From positions 62,001 to 126,000 of the forward strand of contig NZ_MZXV01000040.1 in NCBI RefSeq assembly GCF_003253745.1: 64,000 bases of DNA, in the 5' to 3' direction. Shown one piece after another: positions 42,802 to 54,176 of the stretch. The notes beneath the pieces are model-generated. The model was not told the origin of the DNA. It did not search any database and worked only from the letters and a program-made list of their open reading frames with translations. The DNA is from Mesorhizobium kowhaii. GTDB lineage: Bacteria; Pseudomonadota; Alphaproteobacteria; Rhizobiales; Rhizobiaceae. Every line of letters begins with the position of its first letter. Position 1 is the first letter of the stretch. The position numbers and the translations under genes are program-made.

Positions 42802-44190
42802 CTACCCTCGCCCCATCCGGTTCCAGGCGTCCAGCCCTGCAATCTTGTAGGCTTCGGCGAGTGTCGGATAGTTGAACGTGTTGTTGACGAAGAAGTCGAC
42901 GGTGCCGCCGAGATTGATCACCGCCTGGCCAATGTGGATGAGCTCGGTGGCGCCCTCGCCGATGATATGCGCGCCGAGCAGCCGGCGCGTCTCGATCGAG
43001 AACAACAGCTTCAGGAAGCCGGTGTTGACGCCCATGATGTGGCCGCGCGAGGTCTCGCGAAAACGCGCCACGCCGACCTCATAGGCGGCCCCACTTTCAC
43101 GCACCTGCTCCTCGGACTGGCCGACCGTCGAGATTTCCGGCACCGCGTAGATGCCATAGGGAAAGGTTTCGGGTGGCGGCGGCAAGGGCACGCCGAAAGC
43201 ATGACAGGCCGCCACCCTGCCCTGCTCCATCGAGGTCGAGGCCAGGCTCGGAAAGCCGATGACGTCGCCGGCGGCATAGATGTTGGGCACGCTGGTCTGG
43301 AACGTATGCGGATCGACCTTGATTCGCCCCCTTGAGTCGGCGTCGATGCCGACGATATCCAGCCGCAGGCTGCCGACATTGCCGGTGCGACCGGCGGCAT
43401 AGAGCACCACCTCGGAGCGAATCGTGCGGCCATCGGTCAGTTCGACCTCGGCGGCGTCCGGCTTGGAGCGGATCTCCTTCACCGCACTGCCCAGCCGGAT
43501 TGTCATGCCGCGATCGCGCATCTGATGGATGAAATCGTCGACGATCTCGCGGTCGACGAAATCGAGAATGGAGTTGCGCGGCTCGACCAGCGTCACCGGC
43601 ACATCGAGCGCGGAAAAGATCGTCGCATATTCGACGCCGATGACGCCGGCGCCGATCACGGTCAGCGTACGCGGCAGACGATCAAGCTCCAGCATCTCGT
43701 CGCTGTCGAAGATTCGGGTCTTGTCGAAGGGCACGTCGCGCGGACGGTGCGGCCTGGTGCCGACCGCGATCAGTGCATTGGCAAAACCAACCTCGCTGTA
43801 GTCGTCGGTGTCGGTGGTCAGGCTGACCTTGTTGGGGCCAAGAAACTTCACGTCGGCGCGGGCGCTCTTGACCGTGTTGCGCATGAACTGGTGCTGCAGC
43901 ACCTCGACCTCGTGGTCGAGCGTCTTGTGCAGGCGCTCGACCAGATCGCCGACCGAAATATCCTGCTTGACCCGGTAACCGCGCCCATAGAAGCCGCGCT
44001 CGCGCCAACCGGAGAGATTGAGCACGGTCTCGCGCAGCGTTTTTGATGGAATGGTGCCGGTATGCACCGAAACACCGCCGAGACGCCGGCCACGGTCGAC
44101 CACCAGCGCCGATTTGCCGAGCTTGGCCGACTGCACCGCAGCGCGCCGCCCCGACGGGCCGCTGCCGATGACCAGCATGTCGTAGTCCAT
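42802..44190 (-). CDS. sthA: soluble pyridine nucleotide transhydrogenase (Si-specific)
   Basis: From MDYDMLVIGS (462 residues). FAD binding is shown by GSGPSG (9-14) and NAD(P) binding by VIGAGVIGVEY in the middle; the dimerisation domain ends GGTVDFFVNNTFNYPTLAEAYKIAGLDAWNRMG. The protein aligns with the disulphide oxidoreductase family, but the region GGVSVHTGTIPSKTLRE (38-54) has no cysteine, so it cannot act by a redox disulphide. That fits SthA, which transfers hydride between NADPH and NAD+. The N-terminal extension to 44247 is rejected. Confidence 0.93.
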   Translation of the reverse strand: MDYDMLVIGSGPSGRRAAVQSAKLGKSALVVDRGRRLGGVSVHTGTIPSKTLRETVLNLSGWRERGFYGRGYRVKQDISVGDLVERLHKTLDHEVEVLQHQFMRNTVKSARADVKFLGPNKVSLTTDTDDYSEVGFANALIAVGTRPHRPRDVPFDKTRIFDSDEMLELDRLPRTLTVIGAGVIGVEYATIFSALDVPVTLVEPRNSILDFVDREIVDDFIHQMRDRGMTIRLGSAVKEIRSKPDAAEVELTDGRTIRSEVVLYAAGRTGNVGSLRLDIVGIDADSRGRIKVDPHTFQTSVPNIYAAGDVIGFPSLASTSMEQGRVAACHAFGVPLPPPPETFPYGIYAVPEISTVGQSEEQVRESGAAYEVGVARFRETSRGHIMGVNTGFLKLLFSIETRRLLGAHIIGEGATELIHIGQAVINLGGTVDFFVNNTFNYPTLAEAYKIAGLDAWNRMGRG

Positions 44191-44400
44191 GTTGCCCCGT
44201 CCCTCTGCCCCTGGGCGCTTTGTTGCGCCGCAGCAAGCTAATGCCATCCGCGCCGCAAATTCAACCGATTCAGATTGCGTCTCTTACCGCTCATGCCTTG
44301 CGCGCCGCAAAAAGCTCGATCTTGATTCCGCCGCGGGCCTTCACCATTTCATTGCTGAGCGGCCCGCACCCTATGTCGGGCCCTGTTACGAGGAAATGAC

Positions 44401-44871
44401 ATGAACGCGCGCGTTCTCGACGGCGAAATCATCACCACCATGCTTGACGATGTCAGGGCCTTTGACGGCGTGCGCTCGCGGCGCATCGTGGCCTTCGTGA
44501 TCGACTATATGATCGTCGCGCTGCTCACCATTCCATTCGCCATACTGGTGTTCTTCCTCGGGCTTTTGACACTCGGTCTTGGCTGGATGCTGTTTGGCGT
44601 CCTGGTGCCGGCCGTCGCCATCCTCTACATCTGGAACACGCTGGGCAGTGCCGACCAGGCCACCACGGGCATGAAGATGATGGGCATCCGGCTCGACCGG
44701 CTCGACGGGAGGCCGATCGACGGTCTCACGGCCGTCGTCCATTCGGTGCTTTTCTGGGCCGGCAACGTCATCCTGTCGCCGCTGGTCCTGCTGGTGACCT
44801 TGTTTGCCGATCGCAAGCGCACGCTGCACGACCTTTTGCTCGGCACCGTGGTCAGCCGGACGGGCCGCTAA
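44401..44871 (+). CDS. RDD family membrane protein
   Basis: The 156-residue protein has the RDD core: SRRIVAFVIDYMIVALLTIPFAILVFF with the Arg and Asp of the RDD motif (about 24-50), a second hydrophobic pair, and TGMKMMGIRLDRLDGRPI (about 91-108) and DRKRTLHDLLLGTVV at the end. The family's function is not settled; some members are proposed as Na+/H+ transporters. Confidence 0.88.
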   Translation: MNARVLDGEIITTMLDDVRAFDGVRSRRIVAFVIDYMIVALLTIPFAILVFFLGLLTLGLGWMLFGVLVPAVAILYIWNTLGSADQATTGMKMMGIRLDRLDGRPIDGLTAVVHSVLFWAGNVILSPLVLLVTLFADRKRTLHDLLLGTVVSRTGR

Positions 44872-45011
44872 AACGGTGCTCTGAAGAGCCGTCACAGCCG
44901 ATTGAGTGTAAATGTGAAGGCGTCTAGTCGACCACGCCCTCACAATCCTGTTGAATTTTTCGCCATCCGCGCCAAAGGTAGAGGGATTCGAAGGAGTGTT
45001 TCCAAGGCTCG

Positions 45012-45776
45012 ATGACGCAGCATCCGACCCAGTCGCCGCAGTTCTTCCTGACCGCGCCGTCGCCGTGCCCGTATCTTGACGGCCAGTTCGAGCGCAAGGT
45101 GTTCACGCACCTGGTTGGCGACAAGGCGGCGGAGATGAACGACCTCTTGACGCAAGGCGGCTTCCGGCGCTCACAGAACATCGCCTACAGGCCGGCATGC
45201 GAGACCTGCCGCGCCTGTGTTTCGGTACGCATCCTCGCCCAGGAATTTACCGCCAGCCGCAACATGAAACGGGTGCTGCAGCACAATTCCGACCTCGTCG
45301 GCCACATGCACAATGCCGAGCCCTCGACCGAACAATATTCACTGTTCCGCAGCTACCTTGACGCCCGCCACCGCCGTGGCGGCATGTCCGACATGACGGT
45401 GCTCGACTATGCCATGATGGTCGAGGATACCCATGTCGACACCAAGGTGATCGAGTACCGGCGGCGCGGGCCCGACACCTTCATCACCGGCAAGGGACAG
45501 GGCGAGCTGATCGCGGTGGCGCTCACCGACAAAATGGCCGACGGCCTGTCGATGGTCTATTCCTACTTCAATCCTGAGTTCGAGGAGCGGTCGCTCGGCA
45601 CGTTCATGATCCTCGATCACATTGCCCGCGCCCGGGCGATGGGCCTGCCCCATGTCTACCTGGGGTACTGGGTCAACGGCTCGCGCAAGATGAATTATAA
45701 GATGCGCTTCATGCCGCAGGAGCATCTCGGCCCGAAAGGCTGGGAGCGCTACACCAACGAAGCGGTTTCACGCTGA
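45012..45776 (+). CDS. bpt: aspartate/glutamate leucyltransferase
   Basis: The 254-residue enzyme adds Leu to N-terminal Asp or Glu, marking proteins for ClpAPS degradation (N-end rule). The N-terminal ATE domain has CPYLDGQFERKVFTHL (19-34) and the cysteine cluster ACETCRAC (62-69). The C-terminal domain has SMVYSYFNPEFEERSLGTFMILDHIARARAMGLPHVYLGYWVNGSRKMNYK. The arrangement is full length and the motifs are complete. Confidence 0.95.
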   Translation: MTQHPTQSPQFFLTAPSPCPYLDGQFERKVFTHLVGDKAAEMNDLLTQGGFRRSQNIAYRPACETCRACVSVRILAQEFTASRNMKRVLQHNSDLVGHMHNAEPSTEQYSLFRSYLDARHRRGGMSDMTVLDYAMMVEDTHVDTKVIEYRRRGPDTFITGKGQGELIAVALTDKMADGLSMVYSYFNPEFEERSLGTFMILDHIARARAMGLPHVYLGYWVNGSRKMNYKMRFMPQEHLGPKGWERYTNEAVSR

Positions 45777-45896
45777 GTTTTTCCACGGTCCACACTTAAA
45801 CTGTTTCAAGGCAGGGGATGCTGGTCTTTCAGCCGCTTGGCTGGAGAGTGCGCCATTGCGCCGGTCCCGTCTGCACTTCATTGCGAAAGTTGCCGC

Positions 45897-46793
45897 ATGT
45901 CTTCCCATCACGACCACCAGAAGGGCTTACTGATAACCGCCATCGGCGGGCTGACACTGACCGTCGACATTCCGCTGATCCGGCTTGCCGACGGTGGCGC
46001 ATGGTCCATCATGTTGCTGCGCACCGGAACCACCTTCGTCGCGGCCATGATCATCTGGTCGGTATGGCGCGCGCTGAGCCGGAATGCCCCGCAGCTCATT
46101 CCTGGCTGGCCCGGCCTTGTCGTGGCGATATGCTACGGGCTGACGGGGGTGACCTTCGTCACCGCCGTCTATCACACCTCGACGGCCGACCTGGTGTTCA
46201 TCCTGGCTTTCAACACCGTGTTCGCGGCGCTGTTGTCCTGGATATTCCTGAAGGAGAAGCCACAGCTGGTGACGATCGTGGCGATGCTGATCATGATTTT
46301 CGGCGTGCTGGTCATCGTCGGAGGGTCGGTCGGCACCGGGCATCTGTTCGGCGATTTCATGGCGCTGTGCTCAGCCTTCTTCGTCGCCGTGGCCATCACC
46401 ATCTCGCGCGCCAGCGGCAAGGATATGGGCTTCACGGCCCTGGTCGGCGTCCTGCTGCCGCTCGTGCTGGCGGCGTTCATGGTCACCGGCGAAGGTTTCC
46501 ACGTGAACGCGCCGTGGTGGATCATCTTCAACGGCGCCGTCATCATGCCGATCTCGTTCTTCTGCCTGGCCAACGGCCCGAAATACATTTCGGGGCCCGA
46601 AGTGGCGATGTTCTACCTGCTCGAAACCGTGCTGGCGCCGGTCTGGGTGTGGATGATCTTTGCCGAGACCCCGACCCGCAACAGCCTGATCGGCGGCGTA
46701 ATCCTGATCGTCACCTTGATCGCGCATTCGCTCTGGCAATTGCGCGAGGGCCGCAAGCGCCGGGCCGACCTTGCGGTGCATCATCCGGTCTAA
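45897..46793 (+). CDS. DMT family (EamA) transporter
   Basis: From MSSHHDHQKG (298 residues). About ten hydrophobic segments occur in two EamA repeats (LLITAIGGLTLTVDIPLIRLADGGAWSIMLLR ... LVFILAFNTVFAALLSWIFLKEKPQ; GDFMALCSAFFVAVAITISRASGKD ... PEVAMFYLLETVLAPVWVWMIFAETPT). The E-x-P-T of the second repeat is typical of metabolite exporters. The substrate is unknown. Confidence 0.87.
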   Translation: MSSHHDHQKGLLITAIGGLTLTVDIPLIRLADGGAWSIMLLRTGTTFVAAMIIWSVWRALSRNAPQLIPGWPGLVVAICYGLTGVTFVTAVYHTSTADLVFILAFNTVFAALLSWIFLKEKPQLVTIVAMLIMIFGVLVIVGGSVGTGHLFGDFMALCSAFFVAVAITISRASGKDMGFTALVGVLLPLVLAAFMVTGEGFHVNAPWWIIFNGAVIMPISFFCLANGPKYISGPEVAMFYLLETVLAPVWVWMIFAETPTRNSLIGGVILIVTLIAHSLWQLREGRKRRADLAVHHPV

Positions 46794-46838
46794 GGTAGGT
46801 CGATATTCAGGTGATGCCGGTCTGCAAACGGCGGCAGG

Positions 46839-48074
46839 TCAGGCGCTGGCTTTCTTCACGACGCTGGGTTCGGGCAGAACCTCGATCTGCGGGCCAGCCT
46901 CGATTTCGACCGGGGGGTCCGGCACGATTTCGTCGGTCAGTTCCACCTCGCGCAGCCACTCGCGCCAGATCGCAACCAGCAGGGCCATCAGCACCGGGCC
47001 GATGAACAGGCCGAGAAACCCCATGGTCTTGACGCCGCCGATCAGGCCGAAAAAAGTCGGCAGGAAGGGTAGTTTTATCGGCCCGCCGACCAGCTTCGGG
47101 CGCAATGTCTTGTCGACGATGAACAGCTCGACCGCACCCCAGAGGAACAGCGCCAGACCGGCCATCGGCGAACCGCTGGCGGCGAGGTAGATCGAGACCA
47201 GCGTGAAGGACAGTGGTGCGCCGCCGGGGATCAACGCCATGACGCCGGTCAGCGCACCAAGCGTTACCGGCGATGGCACGCCAGCCAGCCAGTAGGCGAT
47301 GCCCAGCACCAGCCCCTCGCCAATGGCGATGACGGTCATGCCGGTCACGGTCGAAGAGATCGTCGCCGGCACGACGCGCGAGATCCGCTCCCATCTGGTC
47401 GGCAGGATGCGCTCGCCGAGGCGGTCGATCTGGCCGGCAAAATGCTCGCCGTCGCGATAGGCGAAGAACAGCGCGATCATCATGAACAGCAGCGTCAGGA
47501 GCAGGCCGAAGGCGCTGCCGCCGGCGGCAAGGACACCGCGATAGATGCTGCCGATATTGGCGCCGCTGACCAACTGGATCAATTCGCCAATGCCGCCGGG
47601 GTGGCCAAAATTGGTCGTCCATTGCTCGTTCAACCACTCGCCCACGACAGGCATCGTGGCGATCCATTGCGGCGTGACGGCACCGTGCCGGTTGGTCTCG
47701 ATCGCCCAGCCGACCCACTCGCGCACCTCGTTGATGGCGTAGGTGCCGGCAAGCGCGATCGGCACCACCAGGAAGGCGAGGATGAACAGGATGGCAAAGG
47801 TCGCGGCGATGGTGCGGTTGCCGCCAACGGCAACAAGCAGGCGCCGGTAGAGCGGCCAGCTGGCGAAAGCGATGACGAGCGCCGCCAGCACCGGAAACAG
47901 GAAGCCGTGGAAGAAATAGACGCCGGCGGCGACGATCAGCACCAGCAGCCAGCGCGCCGCCGACAGCGGCGGAATGACGGCAGACCGCAGCGGCGTCGAC
48001 AGGCCGAACAGGCGCTGCTGCCGTTCCGGTTTCTGGATTTTTGTTTCCTTCAAACGCCCGCCTCTCCCAAACAC
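46839..48074 (-). CDS. AI-2E family transporter (TqsA/PerM-like)
   Basis: The 411-residue protein has about eight hydrophobic segments in the AI-2E pattern: PPLSAARWLLVLIVAAGVYFFHGFLFPVLAALVIAFASWPLYRRL (about 35-79), LLLTLLFMMIALFFAYRDGEHF (about 190-211) and GAPLSFTLVSIYLAASGSPMAGLALFLWGAVELFIVDKTLRPKLVGG. The long acidic C terminus is cytoplasmic. Despite the family name, most members do not transport AI-2; the substrate here is unknown. Confidence 0.88.
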   Translation of the reverse strand: MFGRGGRLKETKIQKPERQQRLFGLSTPLRSAVIPPLSAARWLLVLIVAAGVYFFHGFLFPVLAALVIAFASWPLYRRLLVAVGGNRTIAATFAILFILAFLVVPIALAGTYAINEVREWVGWAIETNRHGAVTPQWIATMPVVGEWLNEQWTTNFGHPGGIGELIQLVSGANIGSIYRGVLAAGGSAFGLLLTLLFMMIALFFAYRDGEHFAGQIDRLGERILPTRWERISRVVPATISSTVTGMTVIAIGEGLVLGIAYWLAGVPSPVTLGALTGVMALIPGGAPLSFTLVSIYLAASGSPMAGLALFLWGAVELFIVDKTLRPKLVGGPIKLPFLPTFFGLIGGVKTMGFLGLFIGPVLMALLVAIWREWLREVELTDEIVPDPPVEIEAGPQIEVLPEPSVVKKASA

Positions 48075-48143
48075 CTTTCCTGCTTATGCACGGATATAGT
48101 GCAGCAATCGTGACGACATTCCAAATGGTGATGAAAGCACTTT

Positions 48144-48330
48144 CCTTCTCCCCCTGTGGGAGAAGGTGGATCGGCGCGCAGCGCCGAGACGGATGAGGGG
48201 TGCTGGAAGAAACGAGGCGTCGGCTGTCATGTCGCCGATCCGGACAACGATGCGCCAAGCTGGAACACCCCTCATCCGACCGAGGTTTGCTCGGCCACCT
48301 TCTCCCCAAGGGGAGAAGGAAGAGCCGCTC
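48144..48330. repeat. intergenic palindromic repeat element, ~187 bp
   Basis: The ends ccttctccccctgtgggagaaggtgg and ccaccttctccccaaggggagaagg are inverted, and inner arms gatgaggggtg / cacccctcatc pair as well. The whole element can fold into a long cruciform. Its end motif also occurs at 32068-32100. It lies between parC and the AI-2E-family gene. Confidence 0.7.
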
Positions 48331-48332
48331 AA

Positions 48333-50585
<2,253 letters not shown>

Positions 50586-50912
50586 GGGCTGGGACTAGCC
50601 GAGCGGGTGATTCGCGGCAAGGGGCTGACAGATGCACCGGCCCTTCTGCAACATGAAACCGTACGCCAAAGGATGTCGGCCAACATCAGCCTGTTACATG
50701 CGGCCTCTATGGCCAAGCACGATGATATCAGGCGACCGGCTCTTCATGACAAATTCACCGGTTTGCGCAAAGACGGTGGGATCGAGTTTGCCTTTCACCG
50801 TGATTTTCGACCATTGTGCCGGGACACGCCTTTTTCCCGTCCAGTTCGTCACGGAATGGTGATGGCGCAAAGAATTGAAAAACAATTTCAGGACACTCTC
50901 AGGGACCTTGCG
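50586..50912. other. intergenic interval between parC and the exported protein
   Basis: This holds the divergent promoters of parC and the gene at 50913. I see no supported gene, hairpin or operator in it. Confidence 0.4.
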
Positions 50913-52103
50913 ATGACAATCAAACGCTCAACTCTCCAGAAATTCGCCTTTTCGACGTTTCTGTTCACATTGCCGCTCAACGCGGCCCTCGCCCAGGACG
51001 CAGCGGTTGCCGATCGGCTGAAGGCAGCACTTTCCGCCCAGGGCGTCGACATCTCCTGGACCGGCGTGACCGGCGACAACACCAGCATGGTGCTGCAGGG
51101 CGTTGCCATCAAACCGGCGGCGGAAAAGGAAGCGCTCACCATCGGCGACGTCAAACTCGAGGGCGTCACCGAGGCAAATGGCGGCTATGATATTGCCACC
51201 GTGTCGACGTCGGCATTCGAACACTCAAAGGACGGTGTCACCCTCAATCTCAGCCCCTTCGTCATCCACGACATGACGGTTCCGGCCGACGGCTCCACCG
51301 GCCCGCTTGGCTCGCTGATGATGTACAAGTCGGCCGAACTCTCAAACATGACGGTCAAGGTCGCCGACAAGACCGCCTTCTCCATGGACGGGCTTGCCGT
51401 CGAGATCACGCCGCCGGCGGACGGCAAGGCGATGGAATTCACCGCCAACACGGAAAAGTTCAACGCCGACCTGACGCTGGTCGACGATCCCAAGTCCAAG
51501 GAAGTCATCAACGCGCTCGGCTACCAGAACATTTCCGGCAATCTCGAGATGGCCGGCACCTGGCAACCCGCGGACGGCAAGATGGAACTGTCGAAATATG
51601 ACATTTCCGTCGAGAACGCCGGCACGCTCGGCATGACCTTCGATCTCGGCGGCTACACGATGGATTTCATCAAGTCGCTCCAGGAAATGCAGAAGAAGAT
51701 GGCGGCCCAGCCCGAAGGCGCCGACAATTCGGCGCAAGGCATGGCCATGCTCGGCCTGTTGCAGCAGCTTTCGTTCAACAGCGCCTCGATCCGTTTCGAT
51801 GACGATTCGCTGACCAACAAGGTGCTGGACTATGTTGGCAAGCAGCAAGGCATGTCGGGCAAGGACATCGCCAACCAGGCCAAGGCGATCGTGCCGTTCG
51901 GCATGGCGCAGCTGAACAATCCGGAGCTGACGGCGCAAGTGACGGCCGCGGTCAGCAAGTATCTCGACGATCCGAAGAGCCTCGAAGTCTCGGCCGAGCC
52001 GCCGGCATCGGTGCCGTTCGCGCTGATCATGGCGGGCGCCATGTCCAACCCGCTAGACCTGCCGAAGACGCTCGGCGTCGCCGTCAAGGCCAATGAAGAC
52101 TGA
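50913..52103 (+). CDS. exported beta-rich hypothetical protein (396 aa)
   Basis: From MTIKRSTLQK, with AGGGACC upstream. Residues 1-25 are a Sec signal ending AALAQ. The mature protein has LKAALSAQGVDISWTGVTGDNTSMVLQGVAIKP (about 33-65) and repeated 'x-V-x-L-x-G-V' strands, ending with ASVPFALIMAGAMSNPLDLPKTLGVAVKANED. It looks like a periplasmic or outer-membrane-associated protein with AsmA/DUF945-like strand repeats, but I cannot assign a family with confidence. A strong terminator follows 22 bases after the stop. Confidence 0.75.
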   Translation: MTIKRSTLQKFAFSTFLFTLPLNAALAQDAAVADRLKAALSAQGVDISWTGVTGDNTSMVLQGVAIKPAAEKEALTIGDVKLEGVTEANGGYDIATVSTSAFEHSKDGVTLNLSPFVIHDMTVPADGSTGPLGSLMMYKSAELSNMTVKVADKTAFSMDGLAVEITPPADGKAMEFTANTEKFNADLTLVDDPKSKEVINALGYQNISGNLEMAGTWQPADGKMELSKYDISVENAGTLGMTFDLGGYTMDFIKSLQEMQKKMAAQPEGADNSAQGMAMLGLLQQLSFNSASIRFDDDSLTNKVLDYVGKQQGMSGKDIANQAKAIVPFGMAQLNNPELTAQVTAAVSKYLDDPKSLEVSAEPPASVPFALIMAGAMSNPLDLPKTLGVAVKANED

Positions 52104-52124
52104 TCGAAGCGACCTCAATACGCG

Positions 52125-52154
52125 AAAAAGCCCGGCAGCGATGCCGGGCTTTTT
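52125..52154. terminator. bidirectional intrinsic terminator
   Basis: aaaaagcccggca / tgccgggcttttt is a perfect 13-bp stem with a 4-base loop, with T runs on both strands. It lies between the convergent ends of the 50913 gene and aspS. Confidence 0.92.
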
Positions 52155-52218
52155 CATGGGATTAGCGAATCGAAAGAATCGGTTCGGGCGGTTCTTTCAA
52201 GTATCGCCCGAAGCGCGA

Positions 52219-54009
52219 TCAGGCGTCCTTCTTGGGCACCGCAACGCGCAGCGCCAGTTCGCGAAGCTGCTGCGGACTCGCTTCCGAAGGTGCATTCATC
52301 AACAAATCATAGGCCTGCTGGTTCATCGGGAACATGGTGACCTCGCGCAGGTTCTTCGCCCCGACCAGCAGCATGACGACGCGGTCGATGCCGGCAGCCA
52401 TGCCGCCATGCGGCGGCGCGCCGTATTGGAAAGCGCGGTAGAGGCCGCCAAAGCGCTCCTCGACCGTCGCACGATCCAGCCCGACCGTCTCGAACGCCTT
52501 GACCATGGTTTCGGGCAGATGATTGCGGATACCGCCCGAGGCGATCTCGAAGCCATTGCAGACCATGTCGTACTGGAAGGCCTTGATGCCGAGCAGATCG
52601 TCGCCATTCAGCGCATCGATGCCGCCTTGCGGCATCGAGAACGGGTTGTGGGCGAAGTCGATCTTCTTCTCCTCCTCGTTCCATTCGAAGAACGGGAAGT
52701 CGACGATCCAGCACAGTTCGAACCGCTCGCGGTCGACAAGGTTCAGTTCCTCGCCGGCGCGAGTGCGTGCAGCACCCGCGAAAGACACGAACTTCGTCGG
52801 ATCACCGGCAACGAAGAAGGCGGCGTCGCCATCGGCAAGGCCGAGTTGCTGGCGGATCGCCTCGGTGCGCTCCTCGCCAATGTTCTTGGCCAGCGGACCG
52901 GCGCCCTCGATCTTGTCGCCTTCCTTGCGCCAGAAGATGTAGCCCAGCCCCGGCTGGCCCTCGCCTTGCGCCCAGGAGTTCATGCGGTCGCAGAATGCAC
53001 GACTGCCGCCGGTCTTGGCCGGAATGCCCCACACCTCGGCCTTCGGGTCGTTGGCCAGGATGTTGGCGAACACCTTGAAGCCGGAATCGCGGAAGTGGTC
53101 GGAGACGGCCTGCATCTCGATCGGGTTGCGCAGGTCCGGCTTGTCGGAACCGTATTTGCGCATGGCGACCTCATAGGGGATGCGCTGGAATTTCTGCGTC
53201 ACCGGCTTGCCGTTGGCGAAGGCCTCGAAGACCCCGCGCATCACCGGTTCCATGGTCGACAACACGTCGTCCTGTTCGACGAAGCTCATTTCGAGGTCGA
53301 GTTGGTAAAATTCGCCCGGCAGACGGTCGGCGCGCGGGTCCTCGTCGCGGAAACAGGGCGCGATCTGGAAATAGCGGTCGAAGCCCGACACCATGATCAG
53401 CTGCTTGTATTGCTGCGGTGCCTGCGGCAGCGCGTAGAAAGTGCCGGGATGGATGCGCGACGGCACCAGAAAGTCGCGTGCGCCTTCCGGCGACGAGGCG
53501 GTCAGGATCGGCGTCGAGAATTCGGTGAAGCCGACCTCGCCCATGCGCTTGCGCATCTCGGCGATGATTTTTGTCCGCGCGATGATGTTCTTGTGCAGCG
53601 TCTCGCGGCGCAGGTCGAGGAAGCGGTATTTCAACCTTATATCCTCGGGATAGTCGGGCTCGCCGAACACCGGCAGCGGCAATTCCTTGGCCGCCGACAG
53701 CACCTCGATCTCGCGCGCGAAAATCTCGATCTCGCCGGTCGGCAGGTTGGCGTTCGTGGTCTCGGGCAAGCGCGCCTTGACCTCGCCGTCGACGCGGATG
53801 ACCCATTCGCCACGCACTGTCTCGGCAACCTTGAAGGCCGGCGAATCCGGATCGGCCACGATCTGGGTCAGGCCATAATTGTCGCGCAGATCGATGAAGA
53901 GCAGGCCGCCATGATCGCGCACGCGATGCACCCAGCCAGACAGGCGAACGGTCGAGCCGACGTCGCTCTTCCTCAACTGGGCACAGGTATGGCTGCGGTA
54001 ACGGTGCAT
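52219..54009 (-). CDS. aspS: aspartyl-tRNA synthetase
   Basis: The 596-residue enzyme starts at MHRYRSHTCA, the usual rhizobial start; MTM two codons upstream and a longer frame to 54090 are possible but less likely. The OB-fold anticodon domain has VRLSGWVHRVRDHGGLLFIDLRD (about 21-43). Class II motifs follow: FTEFSTPILTASSPEGARDFLVPSR (motif 1), IAPCFRDEDPRADRLPGEFYQLDLEMSF (motif 2) and GGMAAGIDRVVMLLVG (motif 3). The bacterial insertion domain is present. Many alphaproteobacterial enzymes of this type are non-discriminating (Asp/Asn). Confidence 0.96.
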   Translation of the reverse strand: MHRYRSHTCAQLRKSDVGSTVRLSGWVHRVRDHGGLLFIDLRDNYGLTQIVADPDSPAFKVAETVRGEWVIRVDGEVKARLPETTNANLPTGEIEIFAREIEVLSAAKELPLPVFGEPDYPEDIRLKYRFLDLRRETLHKNIIARTKIIAEMRKRMGEVGFTEFSTPILTASSPEGARDFLVPSRIHPGTFYALPQAPQQYKQLIMVSGFDRYFQIAPCFRDEDPRADRLPGEFYQLDLEMSFVEQDDVLSTMEPVMRGVFEAFANGKPVTQKFQRIPYEVAMRKYGSDKPDLRNPIEMQAVSDHFRDSGFKVFANILANDPKAEVWGIPAKTGGSRAFCDRMNSWAQGEGQPGLGYIFWRKEGDKIEGAGPLAKNIGEERTEAIRQQLGLADGDAAFFVAGDPTKFVSFAGAARTRAGEELNLVDRERFELCWIVDFPFFEWNEEEKKIDFAHNPFSMPQGGIDALNGDDLLGIKAFQYDMVCNGFEIASGGIRNHLPETMVKAFETVGLDRATVEERFGGLYRAFQYGAPPHGGMAAGIDRVVMLLVGAKNLREVTMFPMNQQAYDLLMNAPSEASPQQLRELALRVAVPKKDA

Positions 54010-54176
54010 TGTCATTGGTAAGGTCCGGGGTGCTGGGTTGCGGGCCGAAGCATCACAGCCCGGCCCTGAAAATTTGCGCGAAAAGCGCATGGGAGGCCGG
54101 ATTTGTCAAGGCGAGCGGCGCCGGGCGCCGACCGACAGGCGCAGCAAGCCCCGTGGCTAGCGACGGCGCAACAGAT

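Noticed and set aside
48144..48330. CRISPR-like repeat array
   Set aside because: It is one inverted repeat, not regularly spaced direct repeats, and no cas genes are present.
52093..54021. A 642-codon plus-strand frame opposite aspS
   Set aside because: Antisense to aspS, which has all class II synthetase motifs.
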